Part shown: positions 16,059 through 24,866 of the stretch, piece by piece
How positions within the stretch are numbered: position 1 is the first letter of the stretch
How the letters are laid out: each line of letters opens with the position of its first letter
Assembly: GCA_964501265.1 (NCBI GenBank)
Contig: CAZCSK010000005.1
Span: 18,167 to 82,166 of the forward strand
Source: CAZCSK01 sp964501265
GTDB taxonomy: Bacteria > Actinomycetota > CADDZG01 > JAHWKV01
DNA: 64,000 bases
Direction: 5' to 3'
Made by a program: the position numbers and the translations under genes
Notes under the pieces: generated by a model
Databases searched by the model: none
The model's input: the letters and a program-made list of their open reading frames with translations, nothing else
What the model was told of the DNA's origin: nothing

Positions 16059-17177
16059 TTGAACTTGCCTGTCGATGTTGTCGTTGTCGGTGGTGGCGTA
16101 ATCGGACTTTCGGTCGCATGGAGAACCGCTCAACTCGGTATGTCGGTAGTCGTCATCGAACAAGACCCGGCTCCCCGGGGAGCTTCCTGGGTGGCGGCCG
16201 GAATGCTCGCTCCGGTTAGCGAATCCAATTTCGGCGAGGACCGGCTCTTACGGCTGAACCTTCAGAGCGCTCGACGATATCCTCTGTTCCTTGAGGAATT
16301 GACACAAAGCACGCACATCGACGTTGATGCTCTAGTAGCTGGATCGCTTCACGTTGCATTGAACCGAGACCACAACGAAGCGCTTCGACGTCTCGTCGAT
16401 TTTTTCCTAGAGGCGGGGCTCGAGGTCGAGTGGCTAGACGCAGAGGCATGCCGAAAACTCGAGCCGATGCTGGATCCAAGCGTTCAATTTGGAATGCTCG
16501 CCCCCAGCGAAAGCGCGGTGGATCCGCGCCAACTGCTCGAAGCCCTTTCGGCCGCCTTCGTCCACGCGGGCGGAACGATCCATTCGGGGGAAGCCGTCAC
16601 TCGAGTCGAGCCCGGCAGGGTCACCCTGCGAACCGATGAGACGATCCGCGCCAACCGAGCGGTAGTGCTGTGCGCGGGCGCAGCCTCCGCCACCATCGAA
16701 GGGGTCCCTCGGGAAGTCCGACGAGCTCTGCGCCCCGTAAAGGGCCAGATACTGCGATTGAGACCTCCGGAGCCTCAGTCGGCACCTCTCTTGAATCGAA
16801 TTGTTGTTACTGAAGATGTCTACCTCGTGCCGCGAAAGCATGGTGAGCTTGTCGTCGGCGCGACCGTTGAAGAGCACGGCGACACGCTGGTCACTGCAGG
16901 CGGCGTTTTTGAACTTCTGCGCGCTGCCCAGGAGGTGTTACCTGGCATTCGTGAGATGGAACTCGTCGAAGCTTCTGCGGCCTCGCGACCGGGAACGCCT
17001 GACAATGCCCCGCTGATCGGCCCGACCTCGATCGAGGGCGTGATTGCAGCCGTCGGTCATTATCGAAACGGCATACTCCTTGCCCCGGTCACCGGCGACT
17101 ACATCGCCGAGCTCATCGCCAAAGACGATGTCCCATCGGAGCTACTCCCTTTCTCTCCTCTGCGCTTTGAGTCATGA
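16059..17177 (+). CDS. thiO: Glycine oxidase ThiO (FAD-dependent)
   Basis: Oxidises glycine to iminoglycine for thiazole formation. The 372-residue flavoprotein has an N-terminal dinucleotide-binding motif VVVGGGVIGLSVAWRTA, then GASWVAAGMLAP, which is typical of ThiO. The C-terminal part includes RRALRPVKGQILRL, VYLVPRKHGELVVGATVE and the conserved ending VIAAVGHYRNGILLAPVTG. It starts with TTG at 16059, preceded by AAGGA at good spacing. Its TGA overlaps the thiS ATG (ATGA). Co-transcribed with thiC under the TPP riboswitch. Confidence 0.93.
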   Translation: MNLPVDVVVVGGGVIGLSVAWRTAQLGMSVVVIEQDPAPRGASWVAAGMLAPVSESNFGEDRLLRLNLQSARRYPLFLEELTQSTHIDVDALVAGSLHVALNRDHNEALRRLVDFFLEAGLEVEWLDAEACRKLEPMLDPSVQFGMLAPSESAVDPRQLLEALSAAFVHAGGTIHSGEAVTRVEPGRVTLRTDETIRANRAVVLCAGAASATIEGVPREVRRALRPVKGQILRLRPPEPQSAPLLNRIVVTEDVYLVPRKHGELVVGATVEEHGDTLVTAGGVFELLRAAQEVLPGIREMELVEASAASRPGTPDNAPLIGPTSIEGVIAAVGHYRNGILLAPVTGDYIAELIAKDDVPSELLPFSPLRFES

Positions 17178-17377
17178 GAGTTGTCGTGAACGGTTCGCAC
17201 CGCGAATTGCAGGACACGGTTACCGTAGAAGGGCTGTTATCCGAGATGGGTATCGATCAACCTCGTGGAGTCGCGGTTGCCGTGGACGGAGAAGTGGTCT
17301 CGCGCGGCACCTGGGATCAAACCATCATCCGCGACGGTCAACGCATCGAGATCCTGAGAGCGGTGCAGGGCGGATGA
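17174..17377 (+). CDS. thiS: Sulfur carrier protein ThiS
   Basis: A ubiquitin-like sulfur carrier of 67 residues that ends in the required Gly-Gly (LRAVQGG), where the thiocarboxylate forms. The middle contains VAVAVDGEVVSRGTWDQT, typical of the family. The start overlaps the thiO stop (ATGA) and its stop overlaps the thiG start in the same way, so the three proteins are translationally coupled. No thiF adenylyltransferase is present in the window, so it must be elsewhere or replaced. Confidence 0.94.
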   Translation: MRVVVNGSHRELQDTVTVEGLLSEMGIDQPRGVAVAVDGEVVSRGTWDQTIIRDGQRIEILRAVQGG

Positions 17378-18138
17378 AAGAGAAGTTCCAGATCGCCGAT
17401 CGGATCTTCGAGTCACGGCTGTTGTTCGGCACGGGAGGGTTCACGAGTCTTCAGACCATGGCAAATGCTCTTGCGGAAAGCGAGTCCCAAATTGCAACCG
17501 TCGCGATGCGGCGAGTGGACCCTTTAGCTCGCGGCTCGATTCTCGAAGTCATCGAAGCGGCGGGCTGCGACGTGCTGCCCAACACGGCCGGCTGCTACAC
17601 GGCCGCCGACGCGGTCCTGACCGCGCAGATGGCCCGTGAGGCCCTCGACACCAACTGGATCAAACTCGAGGTCATCGGCGACGACAAAACGCTGTTTCCC
17701 GACGGCCCGGAATTGATCCGCGCCGCTCGCCAACTCGTAGACGAAGGTTTCGTCGTGCTCCCCTATTGCAACGACGACCCGATACTCGCTCGCAGGCTCG
17801 AAGACGCCGGATGCGCCGCGGTGATGCCGCTGGGCTCTCCCATCGGAAGCGGGGCTGGCATCCGTAATCCTTACAACATCGCCATCATCGTCGAGAATGC
17901 GTCGGTTCCGGTTGTGCTCGACGCGGGCATCGGCACTGCGTCGGACGCCGCATCGGCCATGGAGTTGGGTTGCGATGCGGTGCTCGTCGCGAGCGCTATC
18001 TCCAAGGCGAAAGATCCTTTGCGCATGGCCCGTTCGATCCGACTGGCGGTTGAGGCCGGGCGCCTCTCCTTCGAATCGGGACGGATTCCCAAACGTCTCT
18101 ACGCGGAAGCGTCTAGCCCTCCACTGGATGCCGGCTGA
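17374..18138 (+). CDS. thiG: Thiazole synthase
   Basis: Builds the thiazole phosphate from deoxyxylulose phosphate, iminoglycine and ThiS thiocarboxylate. The 254-residue barrel begins with FQIADRIFESRLLFGTGG and carries the Schiff-base lysine in NWIKLEVIGDD. LPNTAGCYTA, MPLGSPIGSGAGIRNP and VLDAGIGTASDAASAMELG supply the phosphate-binding loops. The ATG at 17374 overlaps the thiS stop. The 3' end overlaps the convergent gene ending at 18099 by 40 bases. Confidence 0.95.
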   Translation: MKEKFQIADRIFESRLLFGTGGFTSLQTMANALAESESQIATVAMRRVDPLARGSILEVIEAAGCDVLPNTAGCYTAADAVLTAQMAREALDTNWIKLEVIGDDKTLFPDGPELIRAARQLVDEGFVVLPYCNDDPILARRLEDAGCAAVMPLGSPIGSGAGIRNPYNIAIIVENASVPVVLDAGIGTASDAASAMELGCDAVLVASAISKAKDPLRMARSIRLAVEAGRLSFESGRIPKRLYAEASSPPLDAG

Positions 18139-18815
18139 CCCCGCGCGGCCACCAGTTCGCGCTTTACCTTCTTCCAATCCGATGTCTTAGTAGAAAACAA
18201 CAAGTCGGTCGCTATTTGCACTACTCCGACAACTATCAATCCGTAGAACGCCCAAGTCTTGACTTGCAGGCTCGCCGCAACCAGCAGCATGGCGAACGGA
18301 ATAATCTTGGTCACGACGGCGCCCGACGCATGCATCAAGGCGCGCCTTTTCGGCGGTGTCTGCAAGTAGGTCTCATAGTCGACTTTGGCCCCCGGCCGCG
18401 GGGGCGGGGGGCCGCCAAGGAAGTAGTGAGTAAATCGGATGCCCATCATCCGTCCAACGATCCAGTGCGTCAGGCTGTGGGTCGTGATGAGCAAGGTGCC
18501 GACTGAGCCTAAAAACACCAGCGTCCGAATAGTCGCGTCACCGATTGACCCGCTGACGATGATGGCTGCGACAGCCGCTACGGTCCCGAGACCCAGGGCC
18601 GAAGTTCCGACGGCTTCGGGGACCCGGAACCTTACGCCTCTCTCAAAAGCTGCGCGATCGATCTGGGCAATCCTCACAGCGAAGCGGCGGGAGGCTTCAG
18701 GGTCACTTCTCAGGTGATCGACCGCTGCCCAAAACCCGCAGCCCCGGAGGTTCCGCCCGGCCGCCAGCCGCGCTTCAGCCCGATCCATCGCCGTCAGAAT
18801 CTCTAAATCGTTCAA
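18099..18815 (-). CDS. Multi-pass membrane protein with M50-like but degenerate HxxxH motif
   Basis: About 238 residues with a soluble N-terminal part of about 65 residues and four to five hydrophobic segments. The sequence THSLTHWIVGRMMGI places two histidines like the HExxH zinc motif of M50 site-2 proteases, but the catalytic glutamate is absent. HASGAVVTKIIPF further on resembles the second part of such proteins. It may be a non-proteolytic relative; function unknown. The TTG at 18815 is preceded by AGGGGG at good spacing, while an upstream ATG-like frame from 18869 would run through a 20-bp palindrome. An ATG at 18788 is a third possibility. Confidence 0.6.
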   Translation of the reverse strand: MNDLEILTAMDRAEARLAAGRNLRGCGFWAAVDHLRSDPEASRRFAVRIAQIDRAAFERGVRFRVPEAVGTSALGLGTVAAVAAIIVSGSIGDATIRTLVFLGSVGTLLITTHSLTHWIVGRMMGIRFTHYFLGGPPPPRPGAKVDYETYLQTPPKRRALMHASGAVVTKIIPFAMLLVAASLQVKTWAFYGLIVVGVVQIATDLLFSTKTSDWKKVKRELVAARGQPASSGGLDASA

Positions 18816-18838
18816 GTCGGGCCCCCTAACAAGCAGAT

Positions 18839-18858
18839 ATTTGAGCGATCGCTCAAAT
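18839..18858. promoter_or_regulatory. 20-bp perfect palindrome, probable TetR-family operator
   Basis: ATTTGAGCGATCGCTCAAAT is a perfect 20-bp palindrome between the divergent genes starting at 18815 and 18936. The TTGAGCG-N2-CGCTCAA layout is a common TetR/AcrR operator type. No TetR gene is present in the window, so the cognate repressor would be encoded elsewhere. Confidence 0.6.
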
Positions 18859-18935
18859 CTTACTACCACCGCTGCTTGGATGCAAGACCAGCCCCTCCGA
18901 AGACAGCGGCCGGTTCCAAACCGTAGGATGGCGCC

Positions 18936-19391
18936 ATGACCGGCTTCGCGATCGGACTCTCTGCCGTTGCCCTTTGGGTGATCGTTCTGGTTGGAGTCGT
19001 CCTATTGATTCGCGGCTCAGCCGGGACGCCCCAACGATCGATACGCAGATTCAAAGGTGACCGGTTAGCAATCAAGACTGCCGGGGGGGTAGAAGCTCCC
19101 ATAGGCTCTGCGGTGTTTCAGACAATCCCGCCTCAGGCAACATCGGAGGCGGAGCCACCAACGTTTACTGCGGTCCGGCTCAATTCCGACGGACTCATAG
19201 TCACAGAAGATGTGGATGCCTCGGAGGAGGTGCAGGAAATCGAGGCGTTAGTTGGCTCCGTGACTGATCCTCGTGCAGTCGCAAAGTCGGCAGGTCCTGC
19301 CCAGCGGCGCGTTCGGCCCACAGTCGGACCTCGCAAGAGCGGCCGCATCACATACGTCCTAGTCGACGAAGAGGGCCGCCCCCAGATCTAG
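18936..19391 (+). CDS. Hypothetical protein with one N-terminal membrane helix
   Basis: A 151-residue protein with one hydrophobic segment at about residues 5-25 (GLSAVALWVIVLVGVVLLI) followed by a basic stretch. The remainder is hydrophilic and probably partly disordered, ending with GRITYVLVDEEGRPQI. No family is recognised. It starts 78 bases from the palindromic operator and is followed after 10 bases by the DUF72 gene, so these may be co-transcribed. A run GGGGGGGTAG at 19083-19092 resembles the left end of the 68-bp repeat but is too short to call. Confidence 0.6.
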   Translation: MTGFAIGLSAVALWVIVLVGVVLLIRGSAGTPQRSIRRFKGDRLAIKTAGGVEAPIGSAVFQTIPPQATSEAEPPTFTAVRLNSDGLIVTEDVDASEEVQEIEALVGSVTDPRAVAKSAGPAQRRVRPTVGPRKSGRITYVLVDEEGRPQI

Positions 19392-19401
19392 TACGCATTC
19401 A

Positions 19402-20301
19402 TTGGCAAAGATACTGATCGGCACTGCGTCTTGGACGGAAAAGACGCTACTTGCGAGCGGCTTCTATCCAAAAAATGCAAGTAGCGCGGAAGCCCGGCTG
19501 CGTTTCTACGCCAGCACTTTTCCAATCGTTGAAGTGGATTCCACCTATTACTTCCCACCCACCGAGCGAAACGTCCTCGCGTGGCTAAATAGAACACCCA
19601 CAAACTTCACCTTTCACATAAAGGCGTACTCGCTCCTCACGGGGCATCCAACGCGACCGGCCTCCATCTATTCGGACCTGATGAATTTGGTCCCCTCCGA
19701 AGAGGCGGGAAAGCGTGCGCTTTACGCGAAAAATCTTCCGCAAGAGTTGATAGAGGAATGTTGGCGGCGATTTGCCGATTCCCTTCTACCTCTGCACTCT
19801 TCCGGCAAGCTGGGTGTCGTCCATTTCCAGTTCCCAGAATGGTTCCTACCCGGGACTGTTGGTCGTGAGTACATCCTCGAGTGCCGCGACCGCCTGCCCG
19901 AGTACAGAGTGGCCGTGGAATTTCGGAACGCTTCTTGGTTGAACGACCGCAACGCCGCGCGCACGCTGGACTTTCTCACTTCCGAGAATATTCCAATTAC
20001 GAGTGTTGACATGCCTCAGGGATTCGTATCGAGCATGCCGCCGATGGCGGCGGTAACGTCTAAAGATCTAGCCTATGTGCGATTCCACGGGCGCAACGTC
20101 GAGGAATGGAAAAAGCCTCACGCCACAGCGACGCCCCGGTTCGCCTACGACTATTCGCGGACCGAACTGGCCGAGTGGGTTCCCAAAATCAAAGAGCTCG
20201 CTGCCCAGACCAAACAAGTGCATGTGCTTATGAACAACTGCTACAGCGACTACGCTGTTAACAACGCGAGGGAACTCGCGGGGATGCTCGAACAAGAGTG
20301 A
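19402..20301 (+). CDS. DUF72 family protein (YecE-like)
   Basis: A 299-residue protein of the DUF72 family, a TIM-barrel-like fold of unknown biochemical role. Hallmarks are IGTASWTEKTLLASGFYP at the N-terminus, FPIVEVDSTYYFPPTERN, FTFHIKAYSLLTGH, LGVVHFQFPEWF, VAVEFRNASWL and the C-terminal LAYVRFHGRN with HVLMNNCYSDYAVNNA. It begins with TTG at 19402, ten bases after the preceding gene, and its stop overlaps the GTG start of the transporter gene. No partner suggests a substrate. Confidence 0.9.
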   Translation: MAKILIGTASWTEKTLLASGFYPKNASSAEARLRFYASTFPIVEVDSTYYFPPTERNVLAWLNRTPTNFTFHIKAYSLLTGHPTRPASIYSDLMNLVPSEEAGKRALYAKNLPQELIEECWRRFADSLLPLHSSGKLGVVHFQFPEWFLPGTVGREYILECRDRLPEYRVAVEFRNASWLNDRNAARTLDFLTSENIPITSVDMPQGFVSSMPPMAAVTSKDLAYVRFHGRNVEEWKKPHATATPRFAYDYSRTELAEWVPKIKELAAQTKQVHVLMNNCYSDYAVNNARELAGMLEQE

Positions 20302-21173
20302 ACGTACGGACCAAGCAGATTGCTGCGACGTGCGCGCTCGTTGCTGTCACAGCCGTTTGGGGTTATACCTTTGTCGTCGTAAAGCGCGCCATTCTCCAGG
20401 TGCCACCGCTCGAGTTTCTTGCCTTAAGATTTGGCCTGGCGGCCATCGTCTTGGGAGCGACGTTTCCTCGATCCACTATGCGCAGCGCGTCGAAGATACT
20501 CGGGCCGAGTGCAGCCCTGGGGGTGGCTCTGGCCACCGGCTATGCATTTCAAACTCTGGGCCTTGTGTACACGGGTGCGACCAAATCGGCACTGATCACA
20601 GGCCTGATGGTGGTCCTGACACCCGTGCTCGCCGTCGTGGCGCTGAGAAGAAAACCAACGCTGGTAACCCTGCTCGCAGTTGTTATGTCGGGTGCAGGGC
20701 TGGCGTTTCTCACGGTCGGTCCGGGATTCACGTTCAACCGCGGGGACGGGCTGACGGTTGTGACTGCCCTTGCATTCGCCGCCCACATCGTCCTGCTCGG
20801 CCGCTACTCCCCCATTTACGATGCACGCCAATTGGCCTTCGGGCAAGTTGTCTTCTCGTCGATCGGTTTTGCGCTGATGACGCTTGTTTTCGAAGATTGG
20901 GTGGCGCCATCGAGCCCCGAGGTTTGGTGGGCGCTGGGCATCACCGGCATCGGAGCAACGGCCGTTGCCTTTCTCGTAATGACATGGGCTCAGCAGGTCC
21001 TGTCCCCCACAAAGACCGCGGTCGTCGTGGCGATGGAGCCGGTGTTCGGCACCCTTGCCGGTTACACGATCCTTAGTGAAAGGTTCACTGCTCTTGGATG
21101 GATGGGGGCCATTGCGATGTTCGGCGCGATGCTGCTGGTCACGTTGCGGTCAAGTATGCCGAGCGAAATCTAG
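20298..21173 (+). CDS. DMT-superfamily transporter (EamA/RhaT type)
   Basis: An integral membrane protein of 291 residues with ten predicted helices in two EamA repeats. The first helix contains VTAVWGYTFVVVK and the end of the first repeat has LGLVYTGATKSALITGL. The second repeat ends with KTAVVVAMEPVFGTLAGYTI, the usual EamA signature. Such proteins export amino acids or other metabolites; the substrate cannot be predicted. It uses a GTG start at 20298, overlapping the upstream TGA (GTGA). Confidence 0.9.
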   Translation: MNVRTKQIAATCALVAVTAVWGYTFVVVKRAILQVPPLEFLALRFGLAAIVLGATFPRSTMRSASKILGPSAALGVALATGYAFQTLGLVYTGATKSALITGLMVVLTPVLAVVALRRKPTLVTLLAVVMSGAGLAFLTVGPGFTFNRGDGLTVVTALAFAAHIVLLGRYSPIYDARQLAFGQVVFSSIGFALMTLVFEDWVAPSSPEVWWALGITGIGATAVAFLVMTWAQQVLSPTKTAVVVAMEPVFGTLAGYTILSERFTALGWMGAIAMFGAMLLVTLRSSMPSEI

Positions 21174-21174
21174 A

Positions 21175-21597
21175 TCAGTGAGAGTGCGATGCACCTTCAA
21201 GGGCACGAACTCGACTGGATAGGTGTGTAAGAAGTTTCTTCGCCATCGTCGGGTTCTCCTCAAGGGCGGCCAAGAAGTTCCAGGATGCCAGCGAACGGGC
21301 CCTGACATGTGTAGTGGCCTTCACGGTCGCCGAGCGCGGGTGCTTGTCGAGTATGGACATCTCTCCAAAGTAATTGCCGGGACCCAGCGTCGCCTTCTTG
21401 CGTCCACGTACAAACACGTCAGCCCGGCCCTCAAAAATCACGTAGAAGCGTCCGCCGGGGTCCCCTTCCTTGACCATACTCCGCCCAGGGCTGTAAAGCT
21501 CCGGGTTCGACTCCTTCATGATGAACTTTAGGTGGGCCTTCGACAGCTCCGAAAAGAGCGGTACCTCCTTCAGCATGTCCATGTCACTTTTTGCCAT
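21175..21597 (-). CDS. Cyclic nucleotide-binding domain protein
   Basis: A 140-residue protein consisting almost entirely of one cNMP-binding beta-barrel. It starts VPLFSELSKAHLKFIM, continues with VKEGDPGGRFYVIFEGRADV, and contains the phosphate-binding cassette GNYFGEMSILDKHPRSATVK (FGE and RSATV). No DNA-binding helix-turn-helix follows, so it is not a full CRP/FNR regulator. It probably acts as a small cAMP/cGMP-responsive module or an interaction subunit. A strong AAGGAGG site precedes the ATG. It is convergent with the transporter gene. Confidence 0.88.
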   Translation of the reverse strand: MAKSDMDMLKEVPLFSELSKAHLKFIMKESNPELYSPGRSMVKEGDPGGRFYVIFEGRADVFVRGRKKATLGPGNYFGEMSILDKHPRSATVKATTHVRARSLASWNFLAALEENPTMAKKLLTHLSSRVRALEGASHSH

Positions 21598-21667
21598 CTC
21601 TACCCTCCTTGAGGTCCAGTGGCGCGAATACTACACGGCAGCCCCTTTGAATTGCACAAAAACGTTT

Positions 21668-22702
21668 TCATCGAGCGATCTCTCGGATGGCTTCAATGGC
21701 AAACTCGATGTCCTCGGCCGATATCCCGTTGTGGGTGACCATTCTCACCGTGCCGCGCTGATAGGCCGAACATTTGATCCCCTTGGCCGCCGCTGCATCG
21801 ACAAACTCCGCGGGAGAGTACCCGAGAGCCTGGGACTTGACAAGGACCATGTTGGTCTGCACGTGCTCGGGGAACGTCGCGGCCTCATGAATAGCCGCTA
21901 TTGCCTCTGCCAGCCGCTTTGCGTTGGCGTGATCATCAGCCAGGCGATCGATCATTGTGTCGAGAGCTACCAGACATGCGGCCGTTAGTACTCCCACCTG
22001 ACGCATTCCTCCGCCGTGCATCTTGCGGTATCGGTGAGCCGTTTCTACATGCTCAGCGGAACCAACCACCATCGATCCCACTGGGCACCCCAGGCCCTTT
22101 GAGAAGCAGAACGTCAAACCATCAACCAATGAGAAGTACTCAGACACCGGAACACCGCTCGCAACTGAGGCGTTGAAAATGCGAGCGCCATCCATGTGGA
22201 CTTTCAAGCCGTGTTCAGTCGCGATTTTGCTCATCGCACGGATGTCGTCGATTGGATAGATGGTCCCGCCGGCCAAGTTGTGCGTGTTCTCCAACGCTAT
22301 TGCCTTGGTCCTGGGGAATGTGTAGGAAGGGGGCCGAATAGCGTCGACCACGGCATCGGCGTCCAATACACCCCAGTGCCCGGGCACAGCGCGGGCCTGT
22401 ATGCCGCCCACCGCTGCAAGGGATGCGACCTCATAGTGAAGGATGTGCGCTTTTTCATGGAAGATGACTTCGTCGCCCGGCCCAGCAAAAGCGCGAAGCG
22501 AGACTAGGTTGCCCATGCTGCCGCTTGGGACGAATAGCGAAGCCTCGGCCCCGAACATCTCGGCAACCTTCTGCTGGAGAAGATTGGTCGTCGGGTCCTC
22601 TCCGAAGACATCGTCACCGACTTCAGCATTGGCCATCGCCTCGCGCATTGCGGGCGTCGGCTTGGTCAGAGTGTCCGAACGAAAGTCGACAATCCGTTGC
22701 AT
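21668..22702 (-). CDS. ltaE: Low-specificity L-threonine aldolase (PLP enzyme)
   Basis: Cleaves threonine or allo-threonine to glycine and acetaldehyde. The 344-residue fold-type I PLP enzyme begins IVDFRSDTLTKPTPAMREAM and contains VGDDVFGEDPTTN. HMDGARIFNA provides the cofactor aspartate and FCFSKGLGCPVGSM the PLP lysine. The ATG at 22702 was chosen because homologues start at this point and it clears the upstream gene, which ends at 22713. It is probably co-transcribed with the phosphofructokinase gene upstream. Confidence 0.92.
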   Translation of the reverse strand: MQRIVDFRSDTLTKPTPAMREAMANAEVGDDVFGEDPTTNLLQQKVAEMFGAEASLFVPSGSMGNLVSLRAFAGPGDEVIFHEKAHILHYEVASLAAVGGIQARAVPGHWGVLDADAVVDAIRPPSYTFPRTKAIALENTHNLAGGTIYPIDDIRAMSKIATEHGLKVHMDGARIFNASVASGVPVSEYFSLVDGLTFCFSKGLGCPVGSMVVGSAEHVETAHRYRKMHGGGMRQVGVLTAACLVALDTMIDRLADDHANAKRLAEAIAAIHEAATFPEHVQTNMVLVKSQALGYSPAEFVDAAAAKGIKCSAYQRGTVRMVTHNGISAEDIEFAIEAIREIAR

Positions 22703-22712
22703 CGCTTGGAGA

Positions 22713-23750
22713 CTAACCGAAGAAGACTTCTGCCACCGAGTAAAGATCGTCGCCGACGACCTTCGGCTCTCCAACGGCTTCGGCGAGAGGCACGAGTTCG
22801 ATCTTTGTCCCGTGAAGGGCCACCATCATTCCGAAGTCGCCACTGTGCGCGGCGTCGATGGCCGCCACTCCAAAGCGAGTCGCTAGGACGCGATCGAAGG
22901 CCGTCGGAGTTCCGCCTCGCTGGACGTGCCCGAGGATCGTTGCTCGGGTCTCAAAACCAGTTCGAGATTCGAGTTCCCTTTCCAGCGCGTACCCGATCCC
23001 ACCCAACCGCACATGCCCGAAGGAGTCCATCTCCTCGGTTTGGGTAGCCAATTGGCCCTCTTGCGGCGTCGCGCCTTCCGCAACCACGACGATTGAAAAC
23101 GTTCGCCCACGCGCATGACGATGCTTCAAGTGGGACGCGACCGCGTCCAAGTCGAAAGGGCGCTCGGGGATCAACACTATGTCGGCTCCGCCGGCGATCC
23201 CGGAATGCACCGCTATCCATCCGGCATGTCGGCCCATCACTTCAACAACGATGATGCGGTGATGCGACTCAGCGGTGGTATGCAGCCTGTCGATGGCCTC
23301 CGTGCAAATATTGACCGCGGTGTCGAACCCGAACGTGTAATCGGTTCCCGACAGATCGTTATCGATCGTCTTGGGGACGCCAACCACCGGGATTCCCTCA
23401 GCGTGCAACTTATTCGCGACTCCGAGCGTATCCTCACCGCCGATTGGAATCAGGCAGTCGATCCGATGCGCCTCGAGGGTCTCTTTGATTCTTTCGACGC
23501 CATTTTCTTCTTTGAACGGATTCGTGCGCGATGTGCCAAGGATCGTCCCACCGCGGTGAAGGATTCCTCGCGTGTTTTCGATGGTGAGCTCACTCACATT
23601 GCCCTCCATCGGGCCTTTCCATCCGTCCCGAAACCCGACAATCGCGTCGCCATATCGGTCGATGCCCTTACGTACAACTGCCCTGATCACAGCGTTGAGA
23701 CCAGGACAGTCTCCTCCGCCTGTCAACATTCCGATTCTCATATGCGGCAT
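22713..23750 (-). CDS. pfp: 6-phosphofructokinase, predicted PPi-dependent
   Basis: Glycolytic phosphofructokinase of 345 residues beginning MRIGMLTGGGDCPGLNAVIR. Two diagnostic positions favour pyrophosphate over ATP. The phosphoryl-donor loop reads GGEDTLG, with Asp where ATP enzymes have Gly. The substrate loop reads VPKTIDNDL, with Lys where ATP enzymes have Gly. In studied enzymes the Asp blocks the ATP alpha-phosphate site and the Lys binds PPi. The remaining motifs (EVMGRHAGW, GHVQRGGTPTAFDR) are normal. A second ATG nine bases in is an alternative start. Divergent from the RlpA-like gene. Confidence 0.85.
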   Translation of the reverse strand: MPHMRIGMLTGGGDCPGLNAVIRAVVRKGIDRYGDAIVGFRDGWKGPMEGNVSELTIENTRGILHRGGTILGTSRTNPFKEENGVERIKETLEAHRIDCLIPIGGEDTLGVANKLHAEGIPVVGVPKTIDNDLSGTDYTFGFDTAVNICTEAIDRLHTTAESHHRIIVVEVMGRHAGWIAVHSGIAGGADIVLIPERPFDLDAVASHLKHRHARGRTFSIVVVAEGATPQEGQLATQTEEMDSFGHVRLGGIGYALERELESRTGFETRATILGHVQRGGTPTAFDRVLATRFGVAAIDAAHSGDFGMMVALHGTKIELVPLAEAVGEPKVVGDDLYSVAEVFFG

Positions 23751-23776
23751 TATGGCTCTTTAGGAGGGGCGACTCA

Positions 23777-24862
23777 ATGAGACAGCCGTACATGTCGATT
23801 GGCCTAGAGATGAGAAATAGAGCGGGCGCATTCGTTGTGATTGCTTCGCTTTTGCTTCCTATTTCTCCCGTCGCAGCGGCTGACCGGGTTTCCGAGCAGC
23901 GATCGCGGGTTAAAGCAGCCCAGGACCGTCTCGACTCTTTGACCGCGCAGTTGAGCAGACTCTTGGGCGAAGCGAACTCCCTCGATCAAGCCTTGACCTC
24001 CGCTTCGGTCAGTGTTGCCATCACGCGGATTCGCGTCGGCGCCGCCTCCCGCAAAGCCGAAGAATCAAAGCAGATCATGAGTGAACGTGCGCGAGAGGCT
24101 TACAAGCGAGGCAGTCTCGGTCAGATTCAGTTTCTGTTCGGGGTGCGAACCTTCGGCCAGTTTCTGTCTTTCGCAAAAAACTTGGGTGTTACCTTCGAGC
24201 AAGATGCGGCTGCTTACAAACGCTTAACGGAAACCGCCGCAGCGATCGAAGCCGGCCGCACCAGCATAGAGGACGACAAGCGGGAACTAACCGTCGCGGC
24301 CCAACGCCTCGAAGAGGTTCGCGAGGAGATCCAAGCAACCTTCGAAGAGCAGCAACAGTTTCTCGCGAGCTCCAAGACGGAACTCGCGGCGCTCGAAGCG
24401 GCGCGGCGAAAGGCCGAACTGGCGGCTCGCTCTAGTGTCCGCAGTGGAGTTTCACCCGCAGTTGAAGCTCGCCGCACCGCGCGTCAGCGGGTTCTCGACG
24501 AGCGGCTGGCGGCGCTTCTGGCATGGATCACACCCGCTCGCCTGCGATCGACGGGTGTGGTCACGACCGGCCTTTCGTCTTGGTACGGTCCCGGCTTCGA
24601 TGGGCGCCGGTCATCGAGCGGCGCGACCTATCATCAAGGTCAAATGACGGCAGCAAGCCTTGTGCTCCCGTTTGGAACTCTGCTCAAGGTCGATTTCGCC
24701 GGCAAGTCGGTTGTGGTTGTAGTCACCGATCGCGGCCCCTACATCCCCGGTAGGGTTCTTGATCTCTCGGCGGGGGCCGCCCAAGCGCTTGGCTTGAGCG
24801 GAGTGAAACAGGTGCGAATGGAAATCATGACGCCCTCGGAGCCCGCCCCGCCTTTTCCGTAA
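23777..24862 (+). CDS. Secreted coiled-coil protein with RlpA-like double-psi beta-barrel
   Basis: A 361-residue exported protein. An N-terminal signal peptide (AFVVIASLLLPISPVAAA) is followed by about 200 residues of heptad-rich coiled coil with many Glu, Arg and Ala. A C-terminal double-psi barrel of the RlpA type begins TGLSSWYGPGFDGRRSSSG and includes PFGTLLKV, VVVVTDRGPYIPGRVLDLS and AAQALGL. The conserved aspartate of RlpA-type lytic enzymes is present in VTDRGP. The architecture (coiled coil plus a barrel domain) resembles actinobacterial cell-wall hydrolases or resuscitation-type proteins. A GGAGGGG ribosome site precedes the ATG. Confidence 0.85.
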   Translation: MRQPYMSIGLEMRNRAGAFVVIASLLLPISPVAAADRVSEQRSRVKAAQDRLDSLTAQLSRLLGEANSLDQALTSASVSVAITRIRVGAASRKAEESKQIMSERAREAYKRGSLGQIQFLFGVRTFGQFLSFAKNLGVTFEQDAAAYKRLTETAAAIEAGRTSIEDDKRELTVAAQRLEEVREEIQATFEEQQQFLASSKTELAALEAARRKAELAARSSVRSGVSPAVEARRTARQRVLDERLAALLAWITPARLRSTGVVTTGLSSWYGPGFDGRRSSSGATYHQGQMTAASLVLPFGTLLKVDFAGKSVVVVVTDRGPYIPGRVLDLSAGAAQALGLSGVKQVRMEIMTPSEPAPPFP

Positions 24863-24866
24863 GATT

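Noticed and set aside
19083..19092. Further copy of the 68-bp element in the gene at 18936
   Set aside because: Only GGGGGGGTAG is shared and the right end is missing; a chance G-run is as likely.
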